Assembly: GCA_026122225.1 (NCBI GenBank)
Contig: JANEZZ010002240.1
Span: 1,178,001-1,242,000 of the forward strand
Length of the DNA: 64,000 bases
Origin: Heloderma charlesbogerti
Taxonomy: Eukaryota > Chordata > Lepidosauria > Squamata > Helodermatidae
Direction: 5' to 3'
Part shown: piece after piece, positions 10,200-20,561 of the stretch
Layout: the number at the start of each line of letters is the position of its first letter
Position numbering within the stretch: the first letter of the stretch is position 1
Made by a program: the position numbers and the translations under genes
Notes under the pieces: model-generated
What the model was told of the DNA's origin: nothing
Databases searched by the model: none
What the model saw: only the letters and a program-made list of their open reading frames with translations

Positions 10200-11156
10200 T
10201 AGGGATGGGGGAGAATTTCTCCCCGAAACTTCGGGGGGCCGAGTGCCAACGTGTTCGGCCCCCCAAAGTAGTTTCGGGGAGAAATTCTCCGCCCCCCCAC
10301 CCCCCCGGGATGGGACTTACCTTTCCCGAATGTCCCTCCCGGCGGCGGGTCCCGGCGGCGGTTCAGCAGGTCTTCGACCGGAGCAGAGGCAGCAGCCAGT
10401 CTTTCGACTGGCTGCCGCCACCGCCATTCCAATAAAAGTAAAAAAAAAAAAAATGCCCCGTGATAGGCTACATGACGATTAACGTAGCCTATCACAGCTA
10501 GATTTGCAAAGTCAGCCATGATAGGCTACGTAAATCGTCACGTAGCCTATCACGGGTGACTTTAAAAAAAAAAAGAAAAGCGCGTATGGCTAATGGTGGC
10601 CCCCGTAGGGAGCCGCCATTCGCGTTCCTTATTTGGTCGCTGTAGTCTACGTAAAGATTACGTAGACTACGGCGAAAATAAGGGCAACACTATTTGCGTT
10701 GCCCTTATTTTCGCCATAGTCTACGTAAAGATTTACGTAGACTACAGCGACCAAATAAGGAACACGAATGGCAGCTCCCTATGGGGGCCGCCATTTGCGT
10801 ACGTGCTTTTTTTTTTTTTCTAAATCACCCGTGATAGGCTACATGATGATTAATGTAGCCTATCACGGCTGACTTTGCAGATCTAGCCATGATAGGCTAC
10901 GTTAATCGTCACGTAGCCTATCACGGGGGCGTTTTTTTTAAAACTTTTTATTTTGCGGCCGGGCAAGACGAGGCGCCTCCTCCCCGGCCTGAATTTCGGC
11001 CGGGCGAGGCAGAAAGCCTCCCCCCGGCCTGAATTTCGGCCGGGCGAGGAGGGATGCCTCCCCCCTTGGCCTGACCTTTGGGGGGAGCAGCGAAGCGCCA
11101 CCCCCCCACCGCGAAGCAAGCTGCGAGACCAGGTAAGTTGCTTTCGTGCACCCCTA
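10200..11156. mobile_element. hAT-like B-type element inside BovB (957 bp)
   Basis: The flanks GTCTCAAG (10192-10199) and GGCTCAAG (11157-11164) match at 7 of 8. The left end is TAGGGATGGGGGAGAATT. The right end is GCTTTCGTGCACCCCTA. It interrupts BovB between its RT and endonuclease parts; the plus-strand BovB reads through this site without a gap. Outward donor matches are at about 10315-10322 (ACTTACCT, minus strand) and about 11129-11137 (CCAGGTAAGT, plus strand). Confidence 0.82.
10460..10924. repeat. Mirror-ordered hairpin array, P1-P1-P3-P2-P4-P2-P3-P1-P1
   Basis: This is the clearest nine-unit array in the window. Its axis lies in the short P4 GGGCAACACTATTTGCGTTGCCC near 10691. P2 units are at about 10628-10682 and 10703-10760, P3 at about 10585-10625 and 10763-10803, and paired P1 units at both ends. 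Left and right halves are inverted copies including poly-A/poly-T spacers. Confidence 0.85.
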
Positions 11157-11164
11157 GGCTCAAG

Positions 11165-11731
11165 TTCAGTGACTGCACTATCATGGTTATCAGGGACATT
11201 AAGATCTTTCCTGTATAGTTCTTCTGTGTATTCTTGCCACCTCTTCTTAATCTCATCTGCTTCTGTTAGATCCCTGCATTCTTTGTCCTTTATCATGCCC
11301 ATCTTTGCACAAAATGTTCCCTTGAGATCTCTGATTTTCTTGAAAATATCTCTAGTCTTTCCCATTCTATTGTTTTCCTCTATTTCTTTGTATTCATTTA
11401 AGAAGGCCTTCTTGTCTCTACTTGCTATTCTCTGGAACTTTGCATTCAGTTGGATATATCTTCCCCTTTCTCCCTTGCTTTTCGCTTCCCTTCTTTCCTC
11501 AGCTACTTGGAAAGCCTCATCAGACAGCCACTTGGCTTTCTTGCATTTCTTTTTCTTTGGGATGGATTTCGTTGCTGCTTCCTGAACAATGTTACGGACC
11601 TCCATCCATAGTTCCTCAGGCACTCTGTCTATCAGGTCTGATCCCTGAAACCTCACCTCCACTGTATATTCATAAGGGATAGGATTTAGGTCATGCCTGA
11701 ATGCTTTAGTGGTTTTCCCTACATTCTTCAA
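11165..11731 (-). pseudogene. BovB endonuclease-RT linker fragment
   Basis: The minus-strand frame from 11731 reads KNVGKTTKAFRHDLNPIP...DRVPEELWMEVRNIVQEAA...KKAKWLSDEAFQVAEERREAK and ends in SLLRGGG, where it runs into hAT sequence at 11156. This matches the segment between the AP endonuclease and RT domains of the plus-strand BovB (39564-40140). The chimeric C-terminus is an artefact of the hAT insertion. Confidence 0.85.
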
Positions 11732-12244
11732 TTTAAGCTGAAATTTTGCAAGAAGCAGCTCATGATCTGAGCCACAGTCAGCTCCAGGTCTTGTTTTTAC
11801 TGACTGTATAGAGCTTCTCCATCTTTGACTGCAAAGGACATAATCAATCTGATTTCAATAATGACCATCTGGTGATGTCCATGTGTAGAGTCGCCTCTTG
11901 TGCTGTTGGAAAAGAGTGTTTGCTATGATCAGCGTGTTCTCTTGGCAAAACTCTATGAGCCTTTGTCCTGCTTCATTTTGTACATGAAGGCCATGCTTGC
12001 CTGTTATCCCGGTGATTTCTTGACTTCCTACTTTAGCATTCCAATCCCCTATGATGAAGAGGTCATCTTTTTTTGGTGTTAGTTCTAGAAGGTGTTGTAG
12101 GTCTTCATAGAACTGATCAACCTCAGCTTCTTTGGCATCAGTGGTTGGGGCATAGACTTGAATTACTGTGATGTTGAATGGTTTGCCTTGGATTCATACT
12201 GAGATCATTCTATCATTTTTGAGATTGTACCCCAGTACTGCTTT

Positions 12245-12481
12245 TCACACCCTTTTGTTGACTATGAATGCTACTCCATTTCTTCTCCGGGATTCTTGCC
12301 CACAGTAGTAGATATAATGGTCTCCTGAACTAAATTTGCCCATGCTTGTCCATTTTAGTTTGCTGATTCCCAAGATGTCGATGTTCAATCTTGCCATCTC
12401 ATGTTTGACCACCTCCAGCTTACCTTGATTCATTGATCTTACATTCCAGGTTCCTAAACAATATTGCCCATTTCTCTGCAT
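12245..12481 (-). pseudogene. BovB AP-endonuclease N-terminal fragment
   Basis: MQRNGQYCLGTWNVRSMNQG, then HEMARLNIDILGISKLKWT and YIYYCGQESRRRNGVAF, is the start of the RTE/BovB apurinic endonuclease domain. The rest of the domain (11731-12245) is in broken frames. The coding strand starts close to where the element is truncated. Confidence 0.85.
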
Positions 12482-12990
12482 TTAATTTGGGCTCAGCAAC
12501 TGAGCTCCATTTCAGCTGCGACTGACACATGGATGAGGACCTGATCAAGTAACTGAAAATTGTTTTTACTTACACTGCAGTGCACCCAGGTGTTCTTGTT
12601 GCACTTCAGGATCTGTAAATCCCACTCCATTTATCTCGTTTTCATGATGTGGCCAGGGGACAAATTGAGTGAGGTTGTTACTGCCCACCTTGATATCTGC
12701 AAGTGGCTCAGCTAACTCCAGTGAATGTGCTCAGCACATTTCAGCGCTGTTCTTAATGATCAAGAAGACAAGTAGGGATCAAACAGATGAGGAAGCACTG
12801 AGGAAAATATGAGGTGGTGTCAGGATCAGATGGCAACACAACAGGAGAGCCTAATGTGATAACAAAGGAAAAGCTTGCCATGTTGATTCAACTTTTAAGG
12901 TACAAAATGGATACTCTAAAGTTCTTGTTGTTGCTGTTGTTACTAAGTAGACAACATTTAGTTTCATCTAACAGAAATGGCCATGTTTCT
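12482..12990. other. No recognisable feature
   Basis: Unassigned sequence flanks the BovB 5' edge. No credible open frame or RNA gene was seen. Confidence 0.45.
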
Positions 12991-13271
12991 GTCTCAGCTA
13001 GAGATGGGAGAATCAGACGTTTGAACCCATCAAGGTTCTCCGATTTCCACCTCAGAGTATAGTTTGCCTTGTTCCCATTCCTGAAAGTAAAGTTCTGTAT
13101 GCCTCTCTTTTTCAAATGGGAAAAGTGCACATTTGGGTACCCATATGTGCACTTTTCTCCACTGATTAAAGCATGAAAAAGCATACTTCTTTTTCAAAAT
13201 GCACATTTTGAAAGACAGCATTTTTCTAGCGAACGCATTTTGAAACCATTATCACAAGCTCAGGAATATCG

Positions 13272-14219
13272 TAGGGATGTCAGAGAATTCCGCCACGGAT
13301 CTCAGTGAGGCCAAATGCCAGTGCATTTGGCCCACCGAACTCCATGGTGGAATGGCCTGCCCCCCCGCCCCCCCCCGCGGATCCCCCCCGGGACGAGACT
13401 TACCTGGGGCAGATGTTCCAGACAGCGGCGGCTCCAGCGGCGGCTTCGGCGGCAGCTGGTCTTCCGACTGGCTGCCGCTGCCATTTGCAGTCTGTTTCCC
13501 CCCCACATTCATGATAGGCTACGTAAAGACTTACGTAGCCTACCATGTCTGGGTTAAAAAAAAAAAGCATGTATGCAAATGGCCATTTGCGTTCCTTATT
13601 TTTGGCCGTCTTAGTCTACGTAAATATTTACATAGACTAAGACGGTGAAAATAAGGGGGAACACAAATAGCATAGCGGATGCTACTTGTGTTCCCCCTTA
13701 TTTTCGCCGTCTTAGTCTACGTAAATATTTACATAGAGTAAGACGGTGAAAATAAAGGGAACGCAAATAGCGTCCGCTACGCTATTTGCATTCCCCTTTC
13801 TTGTCTTCATCTTAGTCTACGTAAATATTTACGTAGACTAAGACGGCCAAAAATAAAGAACGCAAATGGCGGCAGCCGTAGCTGCCGCCATTTGCGTATG
13901 GTTTTTTTTTTAACCCAGACATGATAGGCTATGTAAGTCTTTACGTAGCCTATCACGGCTGAATTCAGGGATGCAAATGGCGGTGGCTATGGCCGCCACC
14001 ATTTGTGTCCCTGCTAGCCAGCAGCTGGATGTCCAGCTGCTGGCAGAGCCGGCCGGCGTCTCCACGGAATCCCTGTGGAGCAGAGCTGTCCGGCCAGGAT
14101 TTTGGGGGGAGACGCAGAGCGCCTCTCCCACTGGCGAGGATTCCGGGGGGAGGGACAGAGCACCTCCCCCTCCAGCAGAACCCGGCGGAGCCAGGTAAGT
14201 GAGGTTTCGTACATCCCTA
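13272..14219. mobile_element. hAT-like A-type element (948 bp)
   Basis: Here end 2 is on the left (TAGGGATGTCAGAGAATTCC) and end 1 on the right (GTTTCGTACATCCCTA), opposite to 2452-3280. The flanks GGAATATCG and GGAATATGCG are similar but imperfect around the junctions. Outward donors are ACTTACCTG at 13398-13406 (minus) and CCAGGTAAGT at 14191-14200 (plus). Confidence 0.8.
13510..13956. repeat. Mirror-ordered hairpin array with an extra P4-P2 unit
   Basis: The order is P1-P3-P2-P4-P2-P4-P2-P3-P1, with the axis now in the middle P2 (near 13725). Compared with 2679-3046 a P4-P2 pair has been gained symmetrically. Several stems are perfect or near-perfect, for example GTCTACGTAAATATTTACG at about 13814. 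Confidence 0.82.
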
Positions 14220-14401
14220 GGAATATGCGAGCTGTGGTGGAAAAATGCACTCCCGTTAATGTTCAGCATTGCAAATGGAGCAAATTCTAGGCTTAATGAA
14301 CTGAAATGAAATTCTCGTACACCCCTTCTCTCCACTCCCAAACTTGTAAGGAAAGCCATTTCAATGGATGCTAGAAATTCATGGAAAATGTGAAACCAAA
14401 A

Positions 14402-14757
14402 CTAGGTCCAAGCTACCCCCCCCCCCATTTTATTTGCCCCATCAAGGACCAAAAACATTTGTTTGACAGCATGTGTACATATGAAATATGCGCGTGAATA
14501 ATGTGTACTTTTGAAAAATACACAGAAACACATTTTATACAATGGCAGAAAAATAGGCACATTCCGAAGATGTGCACAATTGATGGGCATATCTGGAAAA
14601 ATATGCATTAAAATACACATGGATGTTTGTGTGAAACAATAAAAGAAAAAGAAGGGGAAACTTGCAATCTGATCTGGATATGAGTTGGTATAAGCTTCAA
14701 GATGGGATCTGGAAAATTTTAATGAGCTCAAGTTTTGCTTGTGTGCACTTTCCTAGT
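14402..14757 (-). mobile_element. C-type hAT remnant, inverted
   Basis: AACTTGCAATCTGATCTGGATA and AAGTTTTGCTTGTGTGCAC are reverse complements of the C-type start seen at 1917 and 36468. The right edge ends CTTTCCTA at about 14757. The TSD is not clear. Confidence 0.5.
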
Positions 14758-14763
14758 CATTAA

Positions 14764-14848
14764 CAGTGCAATGCTATACACATCTACTCAGAAGTAAAAC
14801 CATTGAGTTCAATGGGGCTTACTCCCAGGTAAGTATAGGGTTGCAGCC
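14764..14848. mobile_element. Short hairpin MITE
   Basis: CAGTGCAATGCTATACAC and its inverted partner GTATAGGGTTGCAGCC enclose CCATTGAGTTCAATGG. It is a compact hairpin element of the type seen at 58301-58386. Confidence 0.6.
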
Positions 14849-14894
14849 TTCATATTTCTATGATGTTCAAGAGCAGTGGTAGGCAACCTGGGGA

Positions 14895-15331
14895 TGGGGA
14901 TGGCCAAAACTTTCCCTGCCCACCCTGCACGCGGCTCGTGCACCTGACTTGGTGAGTAATGCGGGGTGAGCTGCTGAGCCATCTGGGGGGGGGGGTCTCA
15001 TTTTTTTGATGAGCCTCCATTTTTGCCCAAGATGGGGCTCTCTGTTTCAAAGATCCACTGTTTGCACAGTAGATCTACAACAGTGGCCGTAAAGTTTCAT
15101 GTTTATTGCTGAAATGGACCTTTATGGCCACCATTATGTAGATCTACTGTGCAAACAGTAGATCTATGAAAATTCAGAGCCCCACCTTGTGCAAAAATGG
15201 ATGCCGAGTAGCTGTGAGAAGTCCTGGCCTTGCGCATGGGATGGGGATTCACCAAGCTGGTTTGGGGAAGTGGGTGGGGGTGGGGGATTTGGCAGGTTCC
15301 TGGGCCAAGTTAGGTACCTGCAACATTCCTA
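14895..15331. mobile_element. hAT-like MITE with central hairpin
   Basis: The ends TGGGGATGG and CATTCCTA are degraded TAGGGATG termini. Flanking octamers match at 6 of 8 (CCTGGGGA and CCTAGGGT). GTTTGCACAGTAGATCTAC at about 15060 is exactly inverted at about 15137. The boundaries are approximate. Confidence 0.45.
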
Positions 15332-15367
15332 CCTAGGGTTCTCTAAATGTTTTGGATGACACCAGTC

Positions 15368-15425
15368 ATTAGGGGTTGGACTCGATGGCCTTGTAGGCCC
15401 CTTCCAACCCTACTATTCTATGACC
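15368..15425 (+). mobile_element. CR1 3' tail fragment
   Basis: TAGGGGTTGGACTCGATGGCC, then CCTTCCAACCCTACTATTC ending TATGA, is a plus-strand CR1 3' end. Confidence 0.85.
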
Positions 15426-15529
15426 CCAACTATTGGCCATGCTGACCAGGACTGATGAGAATCGTAGTCCATATCCGGAGGTTGCCAGGGTGCCTACCCT
15501 TGCTCTAGAGTTTTCGAAGTGCTTTGCTT

Positions 15530-15690
15530 GCATACATTCTTGCAGAAAGTATACAATCACCCTGTAAGGCACATATAATGCTGTCACCTCCATTTTGCAG
15601 CAAAAGGGCTAAGGCTGAAAGAATAGAATCTGCAAGGCCCCCTTGTGAGTTCATAGTTCTGGTGAGATTTGAGCTGAGAATATGGTGGCC
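15530..15690 (+). mobile_element. MIR-like SINE remnant
   Basis: CCTCCATTTTGCAGCAAAAGG and the following GGTGAGATTTGAGCTGAGA follow the MIR core order of ATTTTACAGATGAGG to GGATTTGAACC. It is very diverged. Confidence 0.4.
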
Positions 15691-16304
15691 TGCAATTTGT
15701 GAATGACACAATTTTAAGATTTTTCTTTCTTTTTTTTAAAGAAAGTGAAATAAAGGGAATACATATCTAGAATTACCATCTTTTAAGGGCAGAAGTCTGA
15801 TGCTGGTCAGTCCTATTTCTGCTGCATGTTGGAATGCAGATGAGCAAAATGCTTGTTCTCCTGAGATTTCCAGCTGAGGTAATAATCTGAACATTTGAGT
15901 TGCTTGTGTGAGCTGAGCTGGTGCTTTTTTTAGGGATTTGCTTACATCCTAACCTTACGTGACTGATGGAGATGTATGTCGCTCTGTGACTTTTAAAACC
16001 TGTTGAGTTGAGAAGCTTCACAGTTGAGCAAATGACATGGGTCATTTCCTTCTTTTCCAAAAGAAGATGACGCAACTTCCATTTGAAGCTTTTACATTTA
16101 AAAAAATGGTTTCGCGCTCACTGGATGTGGTAAACCCCTCTGAGAACATCTCCTTCATAGAAATAAGCAGTGCAAGCCCTTTCCTCAACAAAATTGGCTG
16201 CCAAGAGAATGCCAAAATGGCCATGTCTTCTCTTCAGAAACAAAAGTGTGTATAATTTTCAGCGCAGATGGACCTGGGTGACTTTTCAGGCTCTAGACTG
16301 GCTT

Positions 16305-16373
16305 ATATATAACACACACGCACACACACGCACACACATGCACACACACGCGCACACACACACACACACACGA
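16305..16373. repeat. (CA)n microsatellite
   Basis: CA units interspersed with CG and TG, probably reflecting CpG decay. Confidence 0.9.
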
Positions 16374-16825
16374 GAGAAGGATAACAAATGCACCAGTGTG
16401 AGCTAAGGGCAAAGTAATAACAAGGGGAGAGTGCTTTCAAGCATCTCATCTCTCTGTTTTTGGTCTAACATGAGAGAGAGATAAGACATATAAGAGCATT
16501 ATTGAACAGGAGAACCTTGACTTTGGCAGCTTGGCTTGGTGCCTAGGAACGTGCGTTCAGTCAGCTTCATTGAGAGACGAGTTAGGTAGGGACAGGGGAA
16601 GAATTTTGTTTGCTCTGCATATATAAGTGTACTGACCTAATTTGCATTTCCCAACTAGTATACCAATCAGAACACACTCACCCTTTGGATTATGCACTGC
16701 TCTAAATTTTGCAATGCAGCTTTTGGCTCAAAAATTACGTACAAAAATGCATACATTAGGAAAAGCTAAGTACAAAACTGCATATATTAGGGGAAGTTGC
16801 ATGTGGAAAGAAATGTAAATTCTTG

Positions 16826-16829
16826 TGCA

Positions 16830-16862
<33 letters not shown>
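16826..16862. repeat. (ATT)n microsatellite
   Basis: About eleven ATT units. Sequence from 16375 to 17200 otherwise shows nothing I recognise. Confidence 0.9.
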
Positions 16863-17218
16863 GTTATTTGCAGACTGAGGCAGAAACTGGATAGAATGGA
16901 TTTATGATTGAATACATGCAAAATTGACATGGACCAGAAATAGACTGATTCATCCATCACTAGGGTTAGCATAGTTTTAAAAAAGTGGTGAGGGTTCTTC
17001 GACTTCAGGATTTACAAACCTATCTATCAACATACATATCTGCCTGTGTTTGTGCTTTGGTGGACTGACTGGGGTGGGGGGTGGGGGGGCACAGTTATCA
17101 GCAGCAACTCTGATCCAGCTGTGGTTGTAGGCAATGAGTCACACATAAGAAGTGGTTATACACTGTTCCATTCTCATCAATTAGAAAAGGGATTGAAAAT
17201 AAAATTGCCAAGATCTTA

Positions 17219-17360
17219 CTGCCTTTATGCAGATCTGTGAAGTGACCACACTTAGAAAACTGTGTGCAGTACTGGCCGCCGCATCTAAAAAAGGAGATTG
17301 CAGAGTTGGAAACAGTGCAGAAAAGGGTAACAAAAAAGATCAAGGGCCTGGAGCAGCACC
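17219..17360 (+). pseudogene. CR1-like reverse transcriptase fragment
   Basis: Codons around AAAACTGTGTGCAGTACTGG, then GAGATTGCAGAGTTGGAAAC and AAAAGGGTAACAAAAAAGAT, read approximately CVQYWPP...EIAELETVQKRVTKKIKGLEQ. That is the CR1 segment equivalent to LEYCVQFW...[13 protein letters not shown] at 371-694. It is a short, truncated relic. Confidence 0.7.
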
Positions 17361-17810
17361 CAACTGTGTCATTCCGCAAACTCAAATAGCACTAGTGGAG
17401 CTTCACCAAATCTTTTTATTGCACAAGGAGTTGTGCATTATGCCTGTGCAGCGGGGCACACAATGAACCGTGCAAGCATAATGTCTAACTGGTCATGCAA
17501 TGGGTTTCATAATGGGTTGTGAAAGCATAATTCACCACTGCACAACGGTGCTTCCACAAACGTAACTTTCGTTGGATGCTTCTCTTGAGCATAGTTCGGA
17601 ACCTCGCTTCTGCTAGCTCAGTGTCATTTGCGCCAGCAGAATGGCACAGTTGGATATTGCCCTATATATGTACACTTTACTAAATGCATTCAGACCTAAA
17701 ATATGCACTTTAAATGCACATCTATTGTTTGTCCCAATCCCCAGCAACTGGTATTCAGAGATATACTGTTTCAGAACACAGATGTTTGATTTTGCTGTCA
17801 TCATGATGGC

Positions 17811-18150
17811 TAGGGATGGACGAAGCCCCCAGTGTCCAGTCCAGGGGGAGGTCCACTGTGGGGCAATTCAGGCCACTTGGGGCCCCGCAGATTCCTCCAG
17901 AGCCCTGCAGCATCCACTGGAGTTGGTGGAGCGGCTCTCCCGCTTCCTAAAAAACGTGATACGCTAATAGTGGTTGCCATTAACATATTGCGGGAAAATT
18001 GCAGCCATAAATGGCTTACTTTACACCATTTATGGCCGTAAAGCACTTATTTTTACCTAAATTGCAGCTGTTGATGGCTGTATTTAGGTAAAAGTCAGTG
18101 CTTCACGGCTGCTCCACTCTTTGCCACAGTGGTCCTTGTTCTGCGAGGAC
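17811..18150. mobile_element. hAT-like element, right end not found
   Basis: It starts TAGGGATGGACGAAGCCCCC. Inside, the GTTATGGC/GCCATAAATGG and TTTACCTAAATTGCAGC/GGCTGTATTTAGGTAAA arms form hairpins. No CATCCCTA terminus is found downstream, so the end coordinate is approximate. Confidence 0.45.
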
Positions 18151-19280
18151 GATTAGGTGGTGCCATTAATCTCTCCTCCATACTGAACTGGTCAGCAATA
18201 GCAAGTAAACATTATGTAGAAAGGCCATGTGAATACAACCAATCAAGAAGGGGCACATAATGTGGTGACGCATGATGTCATGACGCATGATGACACAATT
18301 CCAAATGACAGTTCCCAATGTGCAGTTTGATATTGCACACGTGCAGAAACCCATTTGCACAGAACCAGGTCTCAGATTAAAGGAGAACTCTTGTATGGGA
18401 TTTCACAGATGAATTTGCTACTTTCCAAGGGGATAACAAATTCATTTGGGATGACTTTGCCCCTTGCTAGGAAGAACATACGCTATAGTACCCCAAGCAG
18501 TCATGCATCTAGACCGTCACACATGCATGCATAAAATAAGCCATCAAGTGTGTAGGCATGCCAGACTAACTGATTGCCTAGAGATTTAACTGGCTGCTCT
18601 GAGAATGAACCCCCAAATCTGAGTCCTGAAGGCCAAAACTTGAGAGCTGGCAATGCTACGTGAGGCTGAAGCTTGACCCGGACCAGTGATATGTAGCTGT
18701 GAGCATGGTCCCTTTGCCTGCCGTGATGTGAAGATGATGCCAGTGATGAATTTGACAGGGGACTGTAATATTGAAGTCCTTATTCTACCACCACTCAATA
18801 TCAACAACTCAGTTAGTATCAATGAGAAGATGATTGGGCCCGTTAGCAAACAGCCGCCCTTCGCCATGACAATATGCCTTTAGAGAGGCTCTCTTCAGCA
18901 AAGAAATTCTGGCTGTGATCCTAAAAGTCAGAACAGTGTTTCAGAAGGCAATTCGTCAGTGGAGAGATGCCAGGTAAAAGTAAATTGTATTGTACATCCA
19001 CACCCAGGAAGGTGAAAGGCAAAATATACCTTGCAAGCCCACCATTATTCCTAATTCTCAGGGTTCGGAATAGCTGAAATGATAGCTATAGATATTCTTC
19101 TATTTTCTTTGTCAAAGCACGCTACTTTGGGGCAATTGTGGGGTGTACATAGTAGTTTATTTTCTTCAGACTGATGGGTTGGAATGTCCAAAGATTTATA
19201 AAGGCTTTAGAGGGATGGGGGCGGGGGGAGGGATTCACAGAGTTTTAAAGGGACATGGGGATGGAAGATTGGGACGTTTT
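18151..19280. other. No recognisable feature
   Basis: No repeat family, RNA gene or plausible exon was identified. Short direct copies of GACGCATGATG occur near 18265-18300. Confidence 0.4.
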
Positions 19281-19289
19281 ATTTATTGA

Positions 19290-19290
<1 letters not shown>

Positions 19291-19324
<34 letters not shown>

Positions 19325-19330
19325 TGTGTA
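19291..19330. repeat. (GT)n microsatellite
   Basis: About 18 GT units followed by the short TATACACACACC tail. Confidence 0.95.
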
Positions 19331-19349
19331 TACACACACCCCTTTTCAG

Positions 19350-19792
19350 TAGGGATGGCACAGGCATCCAACTGGGTCTGGGAGTCTGTCGAGCTCCTCC
19401 CCCCCTCCTGTGCCCCCGGACCATGCCCACCGAACCTCTGGCCTTGCTTACCCCTGCTCCTGCCCCTCCTGGACATTCTCCACACTCACCTGGACCCATC
19501 TGCAAATGCCCACCATTTCTGCCTCTAATGTTGCATATATCAACTTTCCCAACCTGAATTTGCACATATTGAAATACATGCATTTTAAAGACCTCCTTCC
19601 CCTCCCCCATAAAAACAATCTCAGGAAAATGGCAAGTGCTTGCAAAAGGGATTCAGGGTGAATGTGGGTGGTGCAGCAAGCTCGTGGGGGCTCAAGTGCA
19701 GGTCGGAGGGGGCTCGAGCAGGGGCAGTGCTTCAGCCAGCACCCACTGAAACCAGGTGGGGGTGGGGGTGGGGGTGGGCTCACCGATCCCTA
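19350..19792. mobile_element. hAT-like MITE, F type (443 bp)
   Basis: The perfect TSD CTTTTCAG lies at 19342-19349 and 19793-19800. It starts TAGGGATGGCACAGGC and ends GGCTCACCGATCCCTA. Related termini occur at 30662, 30698 and 42977. No coding capacity. Confidence 0.82.
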
Positions 19793-19933
19793 CTTTTCAG
19801 GCAGATCTCACAAAGTGGTTCACACAAATGAACAGGAAGCAGCAATAACAGTTAGACAGTAAACAGAAAAGAAAAAAGAACGGCCTTGAAGAATCTGTAT
19901 CGGTTTTGTCTCTGCTCCCATCTGCTCCCCTCA

Positions 19934-20132
19934 AGGAGGGCCTGTGGCTCAGTGGCAGAGCACCTCCTTTGCATGTAGAAGGTCCCAGGTACAATCCCCA
20001 GCTTCTCCAGGTAGGGCTGGAAAAACTCCTGCCTGAAACCTTCGAGAGCCACTGCTAGATGGACTGGGCTAGATGGACCAGCAATCTGACTCAGTATAAG
20101 GCAGTTTCCTATGTTCTTATGTTCCTAAGACA
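19934..20132 (+). mobile_element. tRNA-derived SINE
   Basis: An A-box TGGCTCAGTGG and B-box GGTACAATCCC (one change from the GGTTCAANCC consensus) lie 30-40 bp apart after the start GGGCCTGTGGCTCAG. The body runs GCCTGAAACC to GACTCAGTATAAGGCAG and ends TATGTTCTTATG. It is the same family as the minus-strand copy at 1697-1890. Confidence 0.88.
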
Positions 20133-20520
20133 AGGTGGTTCTTCAGAAGCAGATGAGGGAGGGAGTGGACACTACTGAGAACTGATGGTGGCTACCTCAT
20201 CAAGCCCTGAGTCCCCACTGCAACTTCCCTGCTTGCAGTGGCTGCATAGGGGATGTGGAATGGGAGGAGCCTGGTTTTATGTAGGTGTGGTCAGCAGTAC
20301 TGGTTGCAGCCTGATTGCACTGTGGCTTGGGCCCTGTCCTGCTAGCCTTAGGGGCAGCAGACCAGAGAGGGAACCTTTTCCTTCTAGCATGCTCCTAGGC
20401 CATTAATAGAGGCCCTGGGCTATGGCATCAGCAATGCTGTCGTTGACTTCTCCACCCGCGAAGGAACATCTGAACCAAATGAATTTCTCCCCCGTTGCCA
20501 GCTGTAGCCAATGAAAGGTG
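20133..20520. other. No recognisable feature
   Basis: No repeat or gene signature was seen between the SINE and the ATT tract. Confidence 0.4.
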
Positions 20521-20524
20521 TCAC

Positions 20525-20525
<1 letters not shown>

Positions 20526-20558
<33 letters not shown>

Positions 20559-20561
20559 TTA
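20526..20561. repeat. (ATT)n microsatellite
   Basis: About eleven ATT units. Confidence 0.92.

Larger units (their letters stand above)
6909..12480 (-). mobile_element. BovB (RTE-clade) LINE, interrupted by two hAT insertions
   Basis: The 3' end lies at about 6909 on the minus strand: GTCGTGTCCGACTCCTCGTG is the typical BovB terminus. The copy continues through RT (9098-10191) and endonuclease (11165-12480). It stops near 12480 just upstream of the ATG-proximal LGTWNVRSMN region, so it is 5' truncated. Insertions at 7311-9097 and 10200-11156, each with 8-bp TSDs, account for the extra length. Removing them gives about 2.8 kb colinear with the plus-strand copy at 38437-41679. No flanking TSD was evident. 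Confidence 0.85.
12999..14317. mobile_element. Possible C-type hAT element split by an A-type insertion
   Basis: The left edge TAGAGATGGGAGAATCAG and the right edge GAAATTCTCGTACACCCCT look like C-type termini facing each other, with the 13272-14219 element between. No TSD was confirmed. The assignment is tentative. Confidence 0.35.

Noticed and set aside
13510..13956. CRISPR-like array: regularly spaced palindromic repeats
   Set aside because: The units are of several kinds in mirror order, spacers are repeated poly-A/T or GC modules rather than unique, and the context is vertebrate transposons.
19934..20010. Functional tRNA gene
   Set aside because: A- and B-boxes are present, but there is no acceptor-stem pairing and the body continues into a SINE seen elsewhere in the window.
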